A DNA stretch of 64,000 nt from assembly GCF_002078605.1 (NCBI RefSeq), contig NZ_MSJR01000003.1:282672-346671 (forward strand), given 5' to 3'. The notes below the pieces were generated by a model that saw nothing but the letters and a program-made list of their open reading frames with translations, did no database searches and was not told the origin of the DNA. Made by a program: the position numbers and the translations under genes. Origin of the DNA: Salegentibacter sediminis (lineage in GTDB: Bacteria > Bacteroidota > Bacteroidia > Flavobacteriales > Flavobacteriaceae). This document shows, one piece after another, positions 9,029 to 18,042 of the stretch; the first letter of the stretch is position 1, and every line of letters starts with the position of its first letter.

Positions 9029-10396
9029 ATGAAAACGATATATAAACTATTCGCACTATTTTTCTTGATAGGAAGCACTTCCTGCTCTGAAGATGTCCTT
9101 GAGAAGGACCCTATTAGCAGCTTTCCTGCTCAAGGCTTTTATAAAACTGCCAGTGATGCTCAGGCAGGTGTGTACGGTATTTATGATGCCATGCAATCAA
9201 CTTTTTCCAGAAACTTCGCTTTTTGGGGTGAAGGCAGGGCAGATGCAGTACAAACCAACCACTCTGGAGAACCTTTGTTGTTAAAACAAAACAATCTAAA
9301 TCCAACTCTTAATTCTGCAAGTTGGAATTCGCTTTATCAAACCATTAGCAGAGCTAATTATGCTATAAAATATATTCCTGATGTTTTTGAAGGTGAGAGT
9401 GAACTTGGAACCCAATTAGTTGGACAGGCAAGAGCATTACGCGCTCTATCTTATTTCTATGCCGTAAGGATATGGGGGGATGTTCCCTTAATAACCGAAC
9501 CTTATGAAAGTATAAACCAGGAGATTTTCATTGGAAGGACGGACCAGGAACTTGTTTTGGATCAAATTGAAGCTGATTTATTGTTTGCCAGCCAGAATTG
9601 CAGGGAGCAGTTTGGAGGGGAGAGAGACCGTCTTTTAATTACAAAAGGAGGAGCAGATGCTATGTTGACACATTTTTATATGTGGAAAAAAGAGTACTCC
9701 AAAGCCATAGAATCGGCCCAACGGGTAATGGACAACGGGATGTATTCCCTGGTAAATATTAGTGATTGGTCTAAGATCTTTACCACTGGATTTTCAAATG
9801 AGAGTATTTTTGAGATAGGGTTTAATGAAACTCAAACTAATATGATGCGGGTGTTATATGCCCTGGGTTCTGATAGTGATTATTTCCCTAGTGAGAAATT
9901 CAGAAATTCCTTTGAGGAAGGTGATCTTAGGCAGGAATTAATATATGATGTCACCCAGGAAGAGCCCACTAAAGTTTGGAAATTTTTTGGAGAAGGCTTT
10001 AACGATGAAAGCCCTGACCCTTCTGCTAATAATATCGTTTTATTCCGATTGGCGGATATCATCCTTCTCAAAGCCGAAGCTCATAATCAGTTAGGAGAAG
10101 TAGAAGAAGCTTTAGACTTATTAAATAAAATAAGAGTAAGGGCCGGCTTGTCCGAATTGGATCAGGCTGAAGCATCGGCTTTATACGGTGATGTTCAGTC
10201 AGCTATTTTACAGGAACGTCTTATTGAACTTTCCTTCGAAGGCCATCGTTGGTTTGACCTGGTGAGGACCGGCAAGGCAATTGAAGTTATGAATCCCATA
10301 AATGGACTTAGTGCTGAAGGAAATTTGGTTTGGCCTATCCATGAAAATGCGATTAACCGTAATCCAAACCTTCAACAAAATTCGTTTTACGATTAA
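9029..10396 (+). CDS. SusD/RagB-family surface glycan-binding lipoprotein
   Basis: The 455-residue protein has a lipobox (GSTSC, Cys19) and SusD features: GQARALRALSYFYAVRIWGDVPL in the N-terminal TPR part and LSFEGHRWFDLVRTGKA near the C-terminus, ending with NPNLQQNSFYD. It forms the lid of the SusC channel and captures oligosaccharide at the cell surface. It lies 11 bp after susC. Unlike the protein at the left edge, it is a classical RagB/SusD. Confidence 0.94.
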   Translation: MKTIYKLFALFFLIGSTSCSEDVLEKDPISSFPAQGFYKTASDAQAGVYGIYDAMQSTFSRNFAFWGEGRADAVQTNHSGEPLLLKQNNLNPTLNSASWNSLYQTISRANYAIKYIPDVFEGESELGTQLVGQARALRALSYFYAVRIWGDVPLITEPYESINQEIFIGRTDQELVLDQIEADLLFASQNCREQFGGERDRLLITKGGADAMLTHFYMWKKEYSKAIESAQRVMDNGMYSLVNISDWSKIFTTGFSNESIFEIGFNETQTNMMRVLYALGSDSDYFPSEKFRNSFEEGDLRQELIYDVTQEEPTKVWKFFGEGFNDESPDPSANNIVLFRLADIILLKAEAHNQLGEVEEALDLLNKIRVRAGLSELDQAEASALYGDVQSAILQERLIELSFEGHRWFDLVRTGKAIEVMNPINGLSAEGNLVWPIHENAINRNPNLQQNSFYD

Positions 10397-10425
10397 AAAC
10401 TTATTGACTCTTAATAATTAGAACG

Positions 10426-11868
10426 ATGAATAAAAATATAATAAAAACAATCGGAATCGGTATTTTGACAACGATGGCAATCTTTGCTTTTAATAGTTGT
10501 GAAATACAGGAAGATTTCAACTACAAGAAAAGCAATACTTCTGGACCACTTGGTATTTCTGCCTGGGAATACATTCAATCTCACGATTCTTTGACTTTAT
10601 TGAGTGAAGCCATCATAATTGCTGATTTGAAAACCTATTATGAGCAGCAAGATGAGCGTACTTTTATTGCGCCTACCAATGCTGCTTTTAAAACCTATTT
10701 AGAGGAAAATGCTTATGCATCTTTAGATCAAATTCCTGTACCAATTTTGAGGAATATGCTACGCTACCATATTGTTAATACTCCTGTTAACTTTAATAAT
10801 CCTGACCTAATGGAGAGCAATAAGCCTATTGCTTATGAAACAGTTAATGGTCAGGTGATATATTTGTCTCATAATACGAACTATACGGGACTGGTTAATC
10901 AAGGTACCAACAGGCAGTGGGAAATCACTACTTCGAATTTAGAGGCTACCAATGGCGTTATTCATGTAGTGCCTTCTATTGTTTATTTTTCTGCATTAAC
11001 TGGAGATATTAATGCTCCAGACCCTTCAATTGTAAGAGATACTATTTTTCCGTTACATGATGCTTATGTAAATGGAGGGTCGCAAAAGGATGCTAATTTC
11101 GGGAATGATCCTTTATTAAAAGTGAAAAATGTTACGGGAGACGGACTTTATGATCGTAAAGCTTTTTTAATGTTTGACCTTAATGATTTTGACAAAGAAG
11201 GGGTTATAACAGATCTACAATTCGAAATAGCCGTAAGGTTTACTCATGCGAAAGGAGTGAATTTAGACCTCTATTCGGTTCAGGATACTTTATGGACTGA
11301 AAATGAATTAACCTGGAACAATGCCACCTTCCCGGAGGCAGATCCCATTGCGAGTATAATTACGACAAAAGTAGCAGCCTTTAACTATAATATTACCGAC
11401 TACTTTCTCGAACAGGAAGATTTAGGAAAAATATCCTTTATGTTGGATGGTGCTGCTGGAAGTGACGAAACCGATGATTTGGCTTCAAAAGAGAATACCG
11501 ATTATAATATGCCAATGCTCATTGCTACACTTGCTTCAGGGGATTCAGTGCTTACCATAGAAAATAATAACGGCTTTACTGTAGAAAGAGAAGGAACGGT
11601 AGTTCTCAAAACTGATAATCTATTAATAGAAGGAGCTGGACCGCAGGATGTGATATACACCATAGAAGAAGCACCTCAACATGGTTGGTTAATTAAAGGA
11701 GCCAATGTATTAAAAGAAGGAGATCAGTTTACCCAGTTGGATATCGACGTTATGAACCTCCTATATATTAATGATGGAAGTGGTGATCAAGATATGATCA
11801 AGGTGTCGGCTAAAGACAGAGCAGGAGCCCGCTTAGATGCATTTGACGTGGAAATCTTAATTCAGTAA
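10426..11868 (+). CDS. Multidomain surface lipoprotein: FAS1, CBM96/DNRLRE-like and cadherin-like
   Basis: The 480-residue protein has a lipobox (FNSC, Cys25). Three regions can be separated. Residues about 50-190 resemble a fasciclin (FAS1) domain (TFIAPTNAAFKTYLEE, LRYHIVNTPV, TNGVIHVV). Residues about 200-365 resemble the DNRLRE/CBM96 fold (DAYVNGG, NFGNDPLLKV, WTENELTWNNA), a carbohydrate-binding module. The rest (DVIYTIEEAPQHGWLI, FTQLDIDVMNLLYIND) resembles the CSPG/cadherin-like repeat. It follows SusD in the position of SusE/SusF-like surface glycan-binding proteins and no catalytic signature is visible. A polysaccharide-capturing role is inferred. Confidence 0.75.
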   Translation: MNKNIIKTIGIGILTTMAIFAFNSCEIQEDFNYKKSNTSGPLGISAWEYIQSHDSLTLLSEAIIIADLKTYYEQQDERTFIAPTNAAFKTYLEENAYASLDQIPVPILRNMLRYHIVNTPVNFNNPDLMESNKPIAYETVNGQVIYLSHNTNYTGLVNQGTNRQWEITTSNLEATNGVIHVVPSIVYFSALTGDINAPDPSIVRDTIFPLHDAYVNGGSQKDANFGNDPLLKVKNVTGDGLYDRKAFLMFDLNDFDKEGVITDLQFEIAVRFTHAKGVNLDLYSVQDTLWTENELTWNNATFPEADPIASIITTKVAAFNYNITDYFLEQEDLGKISFMLDGAAGSDETDDLASKENTDYNMPMLIATLASGDSVLTIENNNGFTVEREGTVVLKTDNLLIEGAGPQDVIYTIEEAPQHGWLIKGANVLKEGDQFTQLDIDVMNLLYINDGSGDQDMIKVSAKDRAGARLDAFDVEILIQ

Positions 11869-11871
11869 AAA

Positions 11872-12642
11872 ATGTTAAAACAAGAAATTAAATACTTTAA
11901 TAAATCCCGTTTAATTGGGTTATTAATGATCTTAATAACTTTTTCATCTTGCAGCCAGACCAATGATGATGAGGTAGTTGATCCAATTAAGACCAATCGT
12001 ATAATTGAATTTTCGGGATATGAATGGATAGTAAGAGATACCGAAGCCACCAAAAAAGGTCCTGGGCCTAACTACTTTTCTTCTTCAGAAGAAAATGTAT
12101 GGGTGGATGAGCAAGGTAGATTACACCTGAAAGTTGTTCAACGTCAGGGGATTTGGTACTGTTCAGGCGTAGACCTAAGAAGATCTTATGGTCATAATAA
12201 GTATGTTTTTTATGTAAGCAGTGATGTCAATAATTTGGATGAGAATGTTGTTGCCGGTCTCTTTACCTATATGAATGATGAAGAGGAAATAGATATTGAG
12301 TTCACCAGATGGGCTGATCCAGATAATGAAAATGCGCAATTTGCAGTACAACCCTCCTATTTAGCCGGGAATAAAGTACGATTTGATATTACTCCAAGAG
12401 AAAACCATTTAACCACCCATTTTTTTGACTGGAAACCTACTAGTATCGACTTTAGAAGTAGTTATGGCCATAGTCTGGAACCAAAAGCTGAGGATATAAT
12501 TCATTCGTGGACCTATACTGGAGAGAATATTCCTCCGGATAGCAATGAACGTTTGAAGATCAATTTATGGCTTTTTCGAGGTAACCCACCAGTCAATATG
12601 GAAGAAGCAGAGATCATAATAGACAAGGTTGAAATTCTATAA
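11872..12642 (+). CDS. GH16-like lipoprotein (concanavalin A-like fold)
   Basis: The 256-residue protein has a lipobox (TFSSC, Cys27) and one compact domain. The motif EIDIEF (Glu139, Asp141, Glu143) is the E-x-D-x-E active-site strand of GH16, here without the extra methionine of the laminarinase at 1400. The overall sequence diverges from characterised GH16 enzymes. It starts 3 bp after the preceding lipoprotein gene and is the last gene before a terminator. It may make the first endo-cleavage of the polymer at the surface, but an atypical GH16 substrate has to be assumed. Confidence 0.7.
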   Translation: MLKQEIKYFNKSRLIGLLMILITFSSCSQTNDDEVVDPIKTNRIIEFSGYEWIVRDTEATKKGPGPNYFSSSEENVWVDEQGRLHLKVVQRQGIWYCSGVDLRRSYGHNKYVFYVSSDVNNLDENVVAGLFTYMNDEEEIDIEFTRWADPDNENAQFAVQPSYLAGNKVRFDITPRENHLTTHFFDWKPTSIDFRSSYGHSLEPKAEDIIHSWTYTGENIPPDSNERLKINLWLFRGNPPVNMEEAEIIIDKVEIL

Positions 12643-12805
12643 TAAATACAGGTTTAAACCTTGCATGAATTAAGTGACAAATTATATCAATTTAACTAAT
12701 TAACCAGTCTCAGAAGGTATTTTTTAATAGTTCAAGAGGGCAGGTCTGGAGGAACTGCTAGGGTTAGCTAATGTCCTTTAATTTAATATTATAGTAGTTC
12801 CTTAT

Positions 12806-12842
12806 GGGAATCCCGGAAGATTATGCTTCCGGTTCCCTTTTT
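12806..12842 (+). terminator. Internal terminator after the susCD-binding-protein cluster
   Basis: GGGAA (12806-12810) and CCGGAAG (12813-12819) pair with CTTCCGG (12826-12832) and TTCCC (12833-12837), with a 2-nt bulge and a 6-nt loop, followed by five T. It separates the abundant envelope proteins from the enzyme genes downstream, so enzymes would be made from read-through or a separate promoter. No good TAnnTTTG element was found between here and nagB. Confidence 0.75.
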
Positions 12843-12889
12843 CACAAAGTAAGTGTTATTCTGGCACTTATAACTTTTAAAATTTAAAG

Positions 12890-13666
12890 ATGGATACCGA
12901 TACTTTTTCAAAGTTAAATATTAATGTATACCCCACTAAAGAGTTAGTAGGAAAGGCAGCTGGTAAGGCTATTGAAGATGAAATAAACAGAATCCAGAAG
13001 GAGAAAAAGTTCATTAGAATAGTATTTGCCGCAGCACCCTCTCAGGATGAAACCTTAAAATATCTTGTTAATTCTAATAAAATCGATTGGCAGAGGGTAA
13101 TAGCATTCAACATGGATGAATACCTTGGATTACCTTCAGAGGCTCCACAACATTTTTCTGAATATTTGAAAGTACATCTATTCTCAAAAATTAATGTTGG
13201 AGAAGTACACCTTATCGATAGTCAGTCTAATGCAAAAGAACTCTCGAAATTTGAAGAAAAAATTACAGAAGAACCTATTGATGTCGTGTGTTTAGGGATT
13301 GGTGAAAATGGCCATATTGCTTTTAATGATCCCCCTGTCGCCGATTTTAATGATTCTAAGATAATAAAGATAGTAGAACTTGATGAGGTTTGCCGGCAAC
13401 AACAGGTTAATGATGAGTGTTTTGACGAATTAGAAGATGTTCCCAAAAATGCAATCACCTTAACAATTCCGTTCTTAATGAAAGGGAAAAAGTTATTCTG
13501 TATTGTAACCGGTGAGAATAAGGCTGATGCCGTTTACCACACCCTAACAGGAGAAATCGATGAAAGTTGTCCGGCATCTATTCTTCGGTTACATCATGGA
13601 TGTTCCTTTTATTTTGATAGTTCAGCCATTGAGAAAATCGAAAACAAGTTGAACTATGAGAACTAA
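12890..13666 (+). CDS. nagB: Glucosamine-6-phosphate deaminase (NagB)
   Basis: The 258-residue protein is a NagB/6-phosphogluconolactonase-fold enzyme. Visible signatures are FNMDEYLGL (Asp76, Glu77) and the family motif GIGENGHIAFNDPP (136-149, with His142). It converts glucosamine-6-phosphate to fructose-6-phosphate and ammonia, which is the step after the NagA encoded about 6 kb downstream. The phosphate-loop region reads FAAAPSQ instead of GGSTP, as in many non-enteric NagB relatives. There is no signal peptide, so it is cytoplasmic. It overlaps the next gene by 11 bp, suggesting translational coupling. Confidence 0.88.
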   Translation: MDTDTFSKLNINVYPTKELVGKAAGKAIEDEINRIQKEKKFIRIVFAAAPSQDETLKYLVNSNKIDWQRVIAFNMDEYLGLPSEAPQHFSEYLKVHLFSKINVGEVHLIDSQSNAKELSKFEEKITEEPIDVVCLGIGENGHIAFNDPPVADFNDSKIIKIVELDEVCRQQQVNDECFDELEDVPKNAITLTIPFLMKGKKLFCIVTGENKADAVYHTLTGEIDESCPASILRLHHGCSFYFDSSAIEKIENKLNYEN

Positions 13667-15578
13667 TAGAGGAGAGTTCTTAAAATTAGCTGTTACTGGT
13701 GGGCTTGGGATTTGCTGTATTAATCCATTCCTGGCAAGTAATTCTTATATAAATATAGGGCTGCTTGCAGAAGATCTTAAGAAAAGCAACTTCCCTTTTT
13801 TTAAATATATAGAGAAATATCAGATCGGAGAAATAATTCCAAAAGATCAAGGGGGGAAATTAGTTCATATGGAATTATTGGGAACTGAAAATGATAAGGA
13901 GATTACTGATCTGGTTAAGAATGGAATAATTGAAAAAGAATTTGGGGTTAACATTGGGTGGGATATTTATGAGGATACTCAAGTTGAAAAAAGTGTTTGG
14001 TTAAACCGTTTTTATTTTCTTCCATCCTTTGCCAGAATGTATTTCCTCACTAAGGAGGTATCCTATACGGAAACGATGATGCATTATATTTCAATGTGGA
14101 TCCGGGAAAACCCACTTTCAGAAGATGGCCTCAAAAAAAATTATAATTGGAGAGATATGCAGGCCGCCTGGAGAGCTATCCATTGGACCTGGTGTCTTTT
14201 TCTAACAGAGGAACAATTAAAGAAAGAAGATAAGGAAGTTATAGAAAAATCTTTGCAAGAACATGGAGAAGTATTAGTTAACTGGTTTGGAAGACAGGAA
14301 TTAAATGAATTCAATCATCAGGTTCATGGAGGCTTGGCCATGCTATATTTGGGAGTGTTTTTCCCCCATTTTAAAAACGCAGGGGAATTAAAAAATACGG
14401 GAATTACCATTCTTAAGCACCATCTTAACAATGCTTTTTATACCGATGGAGGTAATGTAGAACAGATGTTTGGCTATTATCCTTTTGAGACACATATTTT
14501 TAGGGATTTTTTATTAATAGGTGAAAGTAATAATATCCCGGTACCTAGAAATCTAAAATCTTTTTTAATAAAAATGGGGGATTTTATGAAAACAGTTGCT
14601 CAGCCTAATCAAACCATGCCCCCAATAAATGATTCCTATGAAATGCCTATAGGGCCGAGCATAGATATTCTTGAGGATATTTTAGAGACTTCTATTAAGG
14701 GAAGAAATTCAGCTTTGTTTGAGGAAACCCAATTTGCCGTTTTCCGGACATTAGGTAAGGAGAATGCCTGGTATGCTACCTGTAATCCTGCAAAAACCAT
14801 TGGCGCTCATTCTCATGCCGGCAGATTAGGCTTTACCTTGTGGTATAGTAACAGTCCCATTATCGTTGAAAGTGGAGTTAGTAATTATGATGACCCTAAA
14901 CTAGTATCGTGGTATAGAACCTCCAGAGCTCATAATACGGTATTAATTGATGGGCAAAGTGATTTTGAAACATCTACCGACGTTTTATGGGCATCAAAAA
15001 GAGAAACTGAAAATAAAGTATTGGAACTGGAAGAAAATGAGATTTTTTCTTCGTGTAGCATGCTTTCTCCCAAATCAAAGAAAGTGAATTCAGGGGTAAG
15101 CTGGACTCGCACTTTAGCAATTGTTAAATCGAAGTTTGTCATTCTTCACGATTGTTTTAATACCGATCTTGAACATGATTATGAATTACTTTTACATTTC
15201 CCTGATGGGGAGTTCTCTAACCAGGGAAAAAACCTTTTGTGGAAGTCAGGGAGCAATGCCTTTAAGATACTAACTCCTAACCCAGATTTATATCAAAGTG
15301 TAGCTATAGAAAATGGTCTGATTAATAAAAATGCAACGCATATTGCGGCTCCTATAGTTTCTTATAAATTCAAAGAAAAGGGAGTAACACACTCAATACT
15401 TGTCATTGCTCCGAATCAAATTGAGCTGGATATGGAGTTGGAATCAAATAAGGATGGGATAGGAGTGAAATTTTCTGAAAATATGGAGGAGGAAGTATTT
15501 CTCCTGGTAAAAAATCCGGATGCAAAACAGTTGAGTGCCTTTGGACAAATTTCAAAAAAAGAATTTAATGTATTATAA
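13656..15578 (+). CDS. Heparinase II/III-family polysaccharide lyase
   Basis: The 640-residue protein has an alpha/alpha-toroid N-terminal half (YNWRDMQAAWRAIHWTWC, 163-180; NEFNHQVHGG with Asn220 and His221) and a beta-sheet heparinase II/III C-terminal half (GAHSHAGRLGF, 383-393; WYRTSRAHNT, 419-428). These are the positions of the Asn/His/Tyr catalytic residues of heparinase-fold lyases. Such enzymes cleave uronic acid-containing polymers by beta-elimination. The N-terminus, RTNRGEFLKLAVTGG, looks like a Tat signal with one arginine replaced. The PL family (12, 15, 17, 21, 33 or other) cannot be assigned by eye. Neighbours favour a GlcA/GlcNAc polymer. Confidence 0.85.
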   Translation: MRTNRGEFLKLAVTGGLGICCINPFLASNSYINIGLLAEDLKKSNFPFFKYIEKYQIGEIIPKDQGGKLVHMELLGTENDKEITDLVKNGIIEKEFGVNIGWDIYEDTQVEKSVWLNRFYFLPSFARMYFLTKEVSYTETMMHYISMWIRENPLSEDGLKKNYNWRDMQAAWRAIHWTWCLFLTEEQLKKEDKEVIEKSLQEHGEVLVNWFGRQELNEFNHQVHGGLAMLYLGVFFPHFKNAGELKNTGITILKHHLNNAFYTDGGNVEQMFGYYPFETHIFRDFLLIGESNNIPVPRNLKSFLIKMGDFMKTVAQPNQTMPPINDSYEMPIGPSIDILEDILETSIKGRNSALFEETQFAVFRTLGKENAWYATCNPAKTIGAHSHAGRLGFTLWYSNSPIIVESGVSNYDDPKLVSWYRTSRAHNTVLIDGQSDFETSTDVLWASKRETENKVLELEENEIFSSCSMLSPKSKKVNSGVSWTRTLAIVKSKFVILHDCFNTDLEHDYELLLHFPDGEFSNQGKNLLWKSGSNAFKILTPNPDLYQSVAIENGLINKNATHIAAPIVSYKFKEKGVTHSILVIAPNQIELDMELESNKDGIGVKFSENMEEEVFLLVKNPDAKQLSAFGQISKKEFNVL

Positions 15579-15588
15579 ATTATCGACA

Positions 15589-17151
15589 ATGCGGAGTTTT
15601 AAAGACCTATCAAAGTTAATAGTGATTGTTTCACTCTTATTCGTTCCATTTTTAGGAAGTACCCAGGAAAAGTCTAAGCCTAATGATGAAGATTTTGAAG
15701 TTAAGGGTTTTCATTTGGATTTACGTATTCAAATTATGACTCCAGAAGCTTTAAAGGAATTTGCTGATGAAATTGCTGAGCTTGGTTTAAATACCCTGGT
15801 CATGGAATGGGAGGGCACTTATCCGTATAAAAAACATGCCACAATATCCAATGAATATTCTTATACAAGAAAGGAAATTGAGGATTTTATTGCCTATTGT
15901 GAAGAGATAGGAATCCAGGTAATTCCACTTCAACAAAGTTTAGGACATGTGGAATATATTCTAAGAAACCCTCGCTATAGTTATCTTAAAGAGGACAGAA
16001 AAGATATATCGCAACTTTGCCCGATAAAAATTGAAGAAAGTGCAGGATTGTTCAGAGACCTCTTCACTGATTTAGCGCAAATGCATAATTCAGATTATAT
16101 ACATATTGGAGGGGATGAAACCTATCTTTTGGGGCATTGTGAAGATTGCCAGAAAAAGGTCCAGGAACAGGGGAAGTCTAAGCTTTTTGTAGATCATATG
16201 AAAGCCATAGCCGAAATAGTAATAGATCTGGGAAAAAAACCGGTTATGTGGGCTGATATTATTTTGAAATATCCGGAAGCTGCCGAGGAACTTCCCAAAG
16301 AAACCATTTTTGTGGATTGGAATTACGGATGGAAGATTAACCACTTTGGAGATATCCCCAAGCTACAGGAAAAAGGATTTACATTCTGGGGAGCACCTTC
16401 GATCCGAAGCCATCCGGATAACTGGTATATTACAGACTGGAAAACACACTTTGCTAACCAAAAGGATTTCATTCCATATGCACGGCAAGCAGGATATGAG
16501 GGGCTAATAATGACCTCATGGTCAACCACTGGCCTATATGGTTTTACCTGGGATGTGGGATATGAAGTGGTCGATATGGTTCAGATTAGAAATACTTATC
16601 CCATGTCTGGATTTAGGATTCTTATAGCAAGCTATGCCCAGGCCCTTAAGTCTGAAGATGCAATTGATCCAAAGGAATTTGTACTTAATTATTCTGAAGA
16701 ACGTTTTGGAATTAGTAGACAGGAGGGAGAGACACTTTGGGATTATTTTTCCAGACCTGCTGAATTGATCCAAAATGCCAAGCCTGCAAAAAGTGAAAGT
16801 ATAGCGCAGATGTATAATGATTTCAGTCAATTAAATTCACGTCTGCATGGGATTAACCCTAAAAGGAATAAAGAGGAATTCGAGCATTTTAAATTAATGG
16901 CTGATTTAAGAATGCATTATTTAGATTTCAAAATGGTTGAGGCCAAATATAATTCACCTGATTTCTCAACAAACCAGGTTCCCCAACTTGTCGATGAACT
17001 GGACCAGATCTTTGCAGAGGCAAAAGAATTGAATAAGCGTTTTTCCTCCTTGCAGAAAGGGTTTTTGTATGATGCTGAAATCAAGGAACAAAATGAGATT
17101 AGGCTTGAACCTGTAAAGGTTTTATATAATCGTCTTGTCAAATTGAAATAA
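15589..17151 (+). CDS. GH20-type beta-N-acetylhexosaminidase, short architecture
   Basis: The protein of 520 residues starts at 15589, 10 bp after the lyase stop. Earlier in-frame ATGs at 15535 and 15568 lie inside the lyase gene and would precede the signal peptide (cleavage near GSTQ26). It has the GH20 catalytic signature HIGGDE (Asp176, Glu177), with FHLDLRIQ and LGHVEY strands upstream. The usual GH20b domain before the barrel is missing; the barrel starts almost directly after the signal. It should release terminal GlcNAc or GalNAc from oligosaccharides in the periplasm. It differs clearly from the canonical GH20 at 20773, so the two may act on different linkages. Confidence 0.8.
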   Translation: MRSFKDLSKLIVIVSLLFVPFLGSTQEKSKPNDEDFEVKGFHLDLRIQIMTPEALKEFADEIAELGLNTLVMEWEGTYPYKKHATISNEYSYTRKEIEDFIAYCEEIGIQVIPLQQSLGHVEYILRNPRYSYLKEDRKDISQLCPIKIEESAGLFRDLFTDLAQMHNSDYIHIGGDETYLLGHCEDCQKKVQEQGKSKLFVDHMKAIAEIVIDLGKKPVMWADIILKYPEAAEELPKETIFVDWNYGWKINHFGDIPKLQEKGFTFWGAPSIRSHPDNWYITDWKTHFANQKDFIPYARQAGYEGLIMTSWSTTGLYGFTWDVGYEVVDMVQIRNTYPMSGFRILIASYAQALKSEDAIDPKEFVLNYSEERFGISRQEGETLWDYFSRPAELIQNAKPAKSESIAQMYNDFSQLNSRLHGINPKRNKEEFEHFKLMADLRMHYLDFKMVEAKYNSPDFSTNQVPQLVDELDQIFAEAKELNKRFSSLQKGFLYDAEIKEQNEIRLEPVKVLYNRLVKLK

Positions 17152-17156
17152 TTAAG

Positions 17157-18014
17157 ATGAAAGTGAGTCTCATACCCTTATATGCATTTATAATTGCCGT
17201 CTTTTTTCTGGTAGAAGGGGTGCATAGTCAGGTCCGGGATAATGAAAGGATGAGGAATTTCCCAACAATTATAAAGGAAATTGATTCTTTTCCGAAGAAA
17301 GAAGATGTATGGGTTTTTTTATTGGCTGGACAGTCTAATATGGCCGGTAGAGGATTGGTAGAAGCAACTGATACTATTGCACATCCAAAAATATTTGCAT
17401 TAGATATCAATGATAACTGGATTCAAGCCAAGGCTCCTCTTCATCGGTATCAACCTGCTCTCACCGGACTTGGTTCGGGAATATTCTTTGCCAGGGAACT
17501 CATTAAAAATGTAGATAGGGATGTAAGTATTGCATTGGTCCCCTTAGCAGTAGGGGGCACTTCAATTGATTATTGGCTAAATGATGAGCAGATACAAGGA
17601 ATAAAATTAAGGAGTAATTTCAACAGGATGCTTCAGCTAGCTATGGAGAAAGGAAGCCTTAAAGGAATCTTATGGCATCAAGGGGAAAGCGATGCCTTTT
17701 TAGATAAGATTCCAGAATATCAACAGAAATTGGAAACCCTCTTTCAATATTTTCGGTTGTATAGTGGAGAAATGGAACTGCCCATAATAACGGCTGAATT
17801 AGGAGCTTTCGCTTCTACCGGTGAAACGAGATTTTTATGGCAAATGATCAATAAGAAGATTGAGAGTATTGCATTCAAAGATCCAAATATTATCCTTGTT
17901 AGAACTGATGATTTAAAGGCACGACATGATAATGTTCATTTCGATGGTGCTTCTCAGAGGCTCCTTGGTTTCCGATATGCACGTGCTTATCAACATCTAG
18001 CATTAACACAATAA
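17157..18014 (+). CDS. SASA-family (sialate O-acetylesterase-like) carbohydrate esterase
   Basis: The 285-residue protein has a signal peptide (cleavage near VHSQ25) and an SGNH-hydrolase core: AGQSNMAGRG with nucleophile Ser60, VGGTSI near 135, WHQGESDA near 182 and NVHFDGAS near 262 carrying the catalytic histidine. Proteins of this family remove O-acetyl groups from sugars, including sialic acids and xylans. It starts 5 bp after the GH20 gene, so it probably deacetylates the locus substrate before or during hydrolysis. This is the only sign in the locus that the glycan is acetylated. Confidence 0.85.
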   Translation: MKVSLIPLYAFIIAVFFLVEGVHSQVRDNERMRNFPTIIKEIDSFPKKEDVWVFLLAGQSNMAGRGLVEATDTIAHPKIFALDINDNWIQAKAPLHRYQPALTGLGSGIFFARELIKNVDRDVSIALVPLAVGGTSIDYWLNDEQIQGIKLRSNFNRMLQLAMEKGSLKGILWHQGESDAFLDKIPEYQQKLETLFQYFRLYSGEMELPIITAELGAFASTGETRFLWQMINKKIESIAFKDPNIILVRTDDLKARHDNVHFDGASQRLLGFRYARAYQHLALTQ

Positions 18015-18042
18015 AACACTAAGTATTTAATTTTCTCTAACT

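Noticed and set aside
12861..12876. TGGCAC before nagB as a sigma-54 promoter
   Set aside because: The -12 position reads ACTTT instead of TTGCA, so only half of the element is present.
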